Assembly: GCA_963817465.1 (NCBI GenBank)
Contig: CAWFOP010000001.1
Location: forward strand, 11,056 to 75,055
Length of the DNA stretch: 64,000 nucleotides
Direction: 5' to 3'
Origin: CAMPKL01 sp963817465
GTDB taxonomy: Bacteria > Acidobacteriota > Terriglobia > Bryobacterales > UBA6623
This document shows positions 60,888 through 64,000 of this stretch, piece after piece. The notes below the pieces were generated by a model, which was given only the letters and a program-made list of their open reading frames with translations, made no database searches and was not told the origin of the DNA. The translations under genes were made by a program, and so were the position numbers. Position 1 is the stretch's first letter. The number at the start of each line of letters is the position of its first letter.

Positions 60888-62279
60888 ATGAGAGAAATAC
60901 CTCCGCCGCGCGCGACGCGCGACTTGTTGCCCCCTGAAGCGGCCGCCCGACGGCGGCTCGAAGCTCAGTTCGCCGAAACGGCCGGGCTCTACGGCTTTCA
61001 GCCGGTCGAAACGCCCATGTACGAGCGCTTGGAGCTGTTCTTGGCGCATGCCGGACCGGCGATGCGCAGCGCTCTGCTGACCTTCCACTGCGACCACGAG
61101 GACTTCGCGCTGCGGCCCGAGCTGACGGCGCCGGTTTGCCGCTTGCTGGCGGCCGGTGAGCTCGACGGGCTGCCGCAGCCGTATCGGCTGTATTACACCG
61201 GCTCGTGCTTCCGCTACGTGCGGCCTGGATCGGGCCGCATGCGGGAGTTCACCCAGGCCGGTCTCGAGCTGATGGGCGACCCCAGCGCGCGGGCCGACGC
61301 CGAGGTGATCGCCGCCGCCAAGCGCTTCCTGAAAACCGCGGGACTTGGCGGGGCCGTCCTCAAGATCGGCACGGTCGGCATCTTTCGCGACTTGCTGCCC
61401 GCTGAGATGACGCCCGACGACCGCAAGTCGATCATCGGACATTTGGACCAATTGGTTTCGATCCGCGAGCGCTGCGCGTTGCTCGCCCAGTCGGGCGACA
61501 AGGTGCTGTTCGACGATCTGCGCATGGACCGCAAAGAGCTGGCCGAGTTGCAGGAGCGCGCCGGTTACGACGGCGAATACGCCATTGCGGATCATGCGGC
61601 GGTCGACGCGCCCGAGCTGGCCGAGCGTCTGCCGCTGGAGGCCGAAGCGACGCTGCGCAACGCCTGGGCGGTGGAAGAGCTGGTGCCGGAGAAGCGCGCC
61701 GAGACGTTGATTCGGATTTCAAGACTGCGCGGCTCGCTCGAACAAGTGCTCGAGCAGGCGCGCAAGGATCTGGCGAATACCCCCGCCACGGGCGCACTGG
61801 AGCGCCTCGTCGAAGTGTGCCGCGAGGTCGAGCTGTACGGCATTCGCGATTACGAAGTGGTGGTCGGCATCGCGCGCGGCTTGACGTTTTACACCGGCAC
61901 GGTGTTTGAATTCACGACGCCGGCGGCGGCGGGGGCGAGGAAGTACGGCGGCGGCGGCCGCTACGACGGACTGGCCGAGGTCTTTGGGGCCGAGCCGACG
62001 CCGTCGATGGGTTGCGCCTTCCGGTTCGACACCTTGATGGCGGGGCTCGAGTCCGGCGCAAGTGAAGAGCCGTATCAGTTGGCGTTGTCGGTCGCCGACG
62101 GCGCCGAGGCTCAAGCCGTCGAATTGGCTGAAGCTTTGCGCGACCGCGGCGTGCGCGTGGGCTTCGGCGACGGCGCGGAAACGCGTAAGGCAGTCGTGAA
62201 CAAGGACGGCGTCGAGATGGACGGGCGCCGCTTCCCGCTCGACGCCGGCGTCATCGCCGGGCGCGTGATGAGCGCATAA
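60888..62279 (+). CDS. hisZ: ATP phosphoribosyltransferase regulatory subunit HisZ
   Basis: A 463-aa HisRS-paralogous protein. Class II aaRS-like segments: RDLLPPEAAARRRLEAQFAETAGLYGF, ALRPELTAPVCRLLA, YYTGSCFRYVRPGSGRMREFTQAGLELMG, RGLTFYTGTVFEFTTP and GGGGRYDGLAEVFG. The C-terminus (LALSVADGAEAQAVELAEALRDRGVRV) is short and not a full anticodon-binding domain, and hisG follows directly (20-nt gap). That places it as HisZ rather than a histidyl-tRNA synthetase. It is needed for activity and His feedback of the short HisG. AAGGA upstream of ATG 60888. Confidence 0.88.
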   Translation: MREIPPPRATRDLLPPEAAARRRLEAQFAETAGLYGFQPVETPMYERLELFLAHAGPAMRSALLTFHCDHEDFALRPELTAPVCRLLAAGELDGLPQPYRLYYTGSCFRYVRPGSGRMREFTQAGLELMGDPSARADAEVIAAAKRFLKTAGLGGAVLKIGTVGIFRDLLPAEMTPDDRKSIIGHLDQLVSIRERCALLAQSGDKVLFDDLRMDRKELAELQERAGYDGEYAIADHAAVDAPELAERLPLEAEATLRNAWAVEELVPEKRAETLIRISRLRGSLEQVLEQARKDLANTPATGALERLVEVCREVELYGIRDYEVVVGIARGLTFYTGTVFEFTTPAAAGARKYGGGGRYDGLAEVFGAEPTPSMGCAFRFDTLMAGLESGASEEPYQLALSVADGAEAQAVELAEALRDRGVRVGFGDGAETRKAVVNKDGVEMDGRRFPLDAGVIAGRVMSA

Positions 62280-62299
62280 GTCGGTAGGATGAATCGCAG

Positions 62300-63076
62300 A
62301 TGACGGAAGTAAGACTGGCGCTGCCCAAGGGCAGTCTCGAAAAGAAGACGCGAGCCTTTCTCGAAGCCGCGGGCATCGACCCCAAAGGCTACGGCGACGG
62401 CAGCCGCAGCTACCGGCCGGACCTGGGCATCCCCGGGCTGCACGTGAAGATCATGCGGCCGCAGGAAATTCCCTACATGATCGCCGCGGGCTTTTTCGAC
62501 ATGGGCCTGTCGGGGCTGGACTGGTATCTCGAGACGGCATGCCAGGCCAACGTCGAAGACATGCTCGACTTGGGCTTTGGGCGCGTCGACATCGTGCTGG
62601 CGACGCCGCAGGAATGGGAAGACGTCAACAACTCCAAAGACCTGTTCCAGAAGTTCGCCGATTCGACCGGCACGCGCCCGCTGCGCATCTGGACCGAGTA
62701 TTTGAACCTGACTGAGAACTTGATCCGGCAGCACACCGACCTCGAACCGTCGCTGTATACGCCTTATCAGAGGCTGCATGTGGAGCGGCGGGCGTCGTCG
62801 CCTGTGGCGATCTTTCATTCGTTCGGCGCGACCGAGTCGAAACCGCCGGACGACGGCGACGCGATCGTCGACAACACCGAGACGGGCAGCACGCTGCGCG
62901 CCAACGGCTTGAAGATCATCGAGAAGGTGCTGCCGAACTCCACGGCGCGGCTGCTGGTGAATCGGCGTTCGCTGCGTCATCGCGAGAAGCGGCCCCTGAT
63001 CGAGAAGGTCCGCGACGCCTTCGCCGTCGGCGCGCCGGTGCGCCGCGAAGAAGAGCCGATTTTCGGCCACGTCTAA
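62300..63076 (+). CDS. hisG: ATP phosphoribosyltransferase, short form (HisG_S)
   Basis: A 258-aa enzyme catalysing the first step of histidine synthesis (ATP + PRPP to phosphoribosyl-ATP). VRLALPKGSLEKKTRAFLEAAGI, YRPDLGIPGLHVKIMRPQEIPYMIAAGFFDMGLSGLDWY, DMLDLGFGRVDIVLATP and the PRPP loop DAIVDNTETGSTLRANGLK are diagnostic. It lacks the C-terminal ACT-like domain of long HisG, consistent with the HisZ partner just upstream. The last ~20 residues (VGAPVRREEEPIFGHV) are poorly conserved; the RHS fragment begins right after the stop, so some native tail could have been lost. Confidence 0.94.
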   Translation: MTEVRLALPKGSLEKKTRAFLEAAGIDPKGYGDGSRSYRPDLGIPGLHVKIMRPQEIPYMIAAGFFDMGLSGLDWYLETACQANVEDMLDLGFGRVDIVLATPQEWEDVNNSKDLFQKFADSTGTRPLRIWTEYLNLTENLIRQHTDLEPSLYTPYQRLHVERRASSPVAIFHSFGATESKPPDDGDAIVDNTETGSTLRANGLKIIEKVLPNSTARLLVNRRSLRHREKRPLIEKVRDAFAVGAPVRREEEPIFGHV

Positions 63077-63098
63077 TCACGAGGGACTGCCCGACGAG

Positions 63099-64000
63099 AT
63101 GCAGCTCGGCAACCTGCTCGACGAGCAGAGCTGCTACAACAGCCGGCTGCAACCGATCGCGATGCGGCTGGGCAGCGGCACGGCGACCGACTGCGCGCAT
63201 CAGACGGCCGACGCGCTGCACCTGGGCTTCGACTTCGGCTCCTACTCGTCGAACGACGGCAACCTGCTCGAGCAGGACATCACGGCCAACTCGTCCTATT
63301 CGTGGACCCAGTATTATGCCTACGACGGCGTGAATCGATTGTCGATGGCCTCGGAAGACGCAGCGATCACGGGCTCCTCGTGCCCGGCGGGCGCCACGTG
63401 GTGTCGCGGCTACTTCCGCGATCGCTTGGGCGACCACTTCGGCAACCGCTGGATCTCGGCCTCGCTCGACACGCTGCACGCCGCCACGCCGACCTCGGCC
63501 TCGGAGATCGACCTGGACACGAACCGGCTGAGCAGCGGGACCTACGACGCGGCCGGCAACCTGACCGCCTACCACGACATCACCGACGGCGGCTCGATGG
63601 CCTACGACGCCAACAACAAGATGACCTCGTTCTCAAAGACCGGGGTGAGCGTGGCGACCAGGTACGACGCGGCCGGGCGGCGCATCCGCAAGATCTACAA
63701 CTCGGAGACGACGGTGTGGGTCTACGATTCGTTCGGGCGGCTGGCGGCCGAGTACCGCAACGGCTCGGGCGCGGGCTTTTCACCCTCCTCGCCCGAGCGC
63801 GAGTACGTCTACTTCGCGGGCAAGCTCAAGGCGGTGGTCGAGGGCTCGGAGATCTACTACCGCACGACCGACCACCTGGGCTCGACGCGCCTGGTCACCG
63901 ACTCAGGCGGCGACGTCAAGCAACGCCGCGACTTCTTCCCGTTCGGCGAGAACATTCCCGGCCGACTCGAGCCACGGCGGCAGGAACGGCGTGACGGATG
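63099..64000 (+). CDS. RHS repeat-associated core domain protein fragment (runs off window, apparent frameshift near 63960)
   Basis: Homology begins almost directly after the hisG stop (about 63081, GLPDEMQLGN) without a signal peptide or upstream RHS part, so this is a 5'-truncated fragment or a late portion of a larger gene. The ATG at 63099 is the first in-frame start. Typical RHS/YD features: CYNSRLQPIAMRLG, YAYDGVNRLSMASED, GTYDAAGNLTAYHD, YDAAGRRIRKI, WVYDSFGRLAAEY, and the core YYRTTDHLGSTRLVTDSGGDVKQRRDFFPFGE. After IPG the frame turns Arg-rich; removing one C near 63961 restores DSSHGGRNGVTD. RHS proteins are polymorphic toxin carriers or surface proteins. The variable C-terminus lies outside the window. 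Confidence 0.85.
   Translation, partial: MQLGNLLDEQSCYNSRLQPIAMRLGSGTATDCAHQTADALHLGFDFGSYSSNDGNLLEQDITANSSYSWTQYYAYDGVNRLSMASEDAAITGSSCPAGATWCRGYFRDRLGDHFGNRWISASLDTLHAATPTSASEIDLDTNRLSSGTYDAAGNLTAYHDITDGGSMAYDANNKMTSFSKTGVSVATRYDAAGRRIRKIYNSETTVWVYDSFGRLAAEYRNGSGAGFSPSSPEREYVYFAGKLKAVVEGSEIYYRTTDHLGSTRLVTDSGGDVKQRRDFFPFGENIPGRLEPRRQERRDG

Noticed and set aside
60888..62279. Histidyl-tRNA synthetase (hisS) call
   Set aside because: The C-terminus is short and hisG_S follows directly, which favours HisZ; kept as an alternative only.
62300..63076. HisG truncated by RHS insertion (loss of the ACT domain)
   Set aside because: The neighbouring HisZ implies the short HisG form, which naturally lacks the ACT domain; only the last few residues remain suspicious.
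1..64000. CRISPR arrays, tRNA/rRNA genes, integrases or prophage
   Set aside because: No regularly spaced repeats, tRNA T-arm/acceptor patterns, rRNA-like stretches or phage gene blocks were seen on reading the window.

Overview
The window is about 64 kb of GC-rich bacterial chromosome, densely packed with genes. It has no rRNA, tRNA, CRISPR array or prophage that I can recognise. The gene content points to an Acidobacteriota-type organism, possibly Bryobacterales-like: PSD1/DUF1553 plus DUF1501 proteins, a Pirellula/Verrucomicrobium-type CxxCH heme protein, a TPR protein with a carboxypeptidase-regulatory-like N-terminus, a PSMA-like M28 peptidase, an RHS core fragment and many Tat-exported or lipoprotein enzymes. 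Planctomycetota is the main alternative. This assignment is inference from families, not from a marker gene.

Layout. 1-7.4 kb: end of a DUF1553 gene, a DUF1501 protein, a small lipoprotein, a double-YHS metal-site protein, a 1008-aa heme/HEAT lipoprotein and a class-C beta-lactamase-like hydrolase. 7.4-9.6 kb: a zinc-ribbon membrane protein and an SPFH (band 7) protein ending in a helix-turn-helix, resembling the Bacillus YdjG/YdjI pair. 9.9-13.5 kb: a membrane alkaline-phosphatase-superfamily enzyme convergent with a polytopic membrane protein. 13.6-19.2 kb: housekeeping block on the minus strand (miaB, a LolD/MacB-type ATPase, a LolA/B-like lipoprotein, mltG, ruvX) followed by a degenerate receiver protein. 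19.7-23.7 kb: M28 peptidase, aromatic amino acid decarboxylase and two small membrane proteins. 23.7-30.9 kb: a Cus-type heavy-metal efflux operon. 30.9-33.1 kb: dienelactone hydrolase and Sel1-repeat genes bracketed by two copies of a ~200-bp intergenic repeat. 33.1-38.8 kb: class-IV aminotransferase, exported enolase-superfamily enzyme, APC permease, Pit phosphate transporter with its DUF47 partner. 39-41.4 kb: a NarL-type two-component system. 41.8-47 kb: GlcE/GlcF-like glycolate oxidase subunits, then an exported ADP-ribosylglycohydrolase-like lipoprotein with a GRP-family transporter. 47-57.6 kb: mixed metabolism and surface genes (glycosyltransferase, thioesterase, TPR protein, queC, agmatine deiminase, PHP phosphoesterase, cysC, DUF899, ilvE). 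57.7-63.1 kb: 2-oxoacid:ferredoxin oxidoreductase (korA-korB) divergent from hisZ-hisG. 63.1-64 kb: an RHS core fragment running off the edge.

How genes work together. The clearest functional units are the Cus efflux operon (outer membrane channel, periplasmic adaptor, RND pump), Pit with DUF47 for phosphate uptake, HisZ with short-form HisG for the first step of histidine synthesis, KorA with KorB for ferredoxin-linked oxoacid metabolism, and kinase plus LuxR-type regulator for signalling.

The main caution is that at least six otherwise well-conserved genes (YHS protein, beta-lactamase-like hydrolase, SPFH protein, miaB, cusA, RHS fragment) are each broken by what looks like one inserted or missing base. 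That pattern suits residual assembly indels better than real gene decay, and these genes are annotated here across the break. The most interesting non-coding signals are a leader terminator with an operator-like palindrome in front of korA-korB, and the repeat pair flanking the 31.2-32.7 kb genes.
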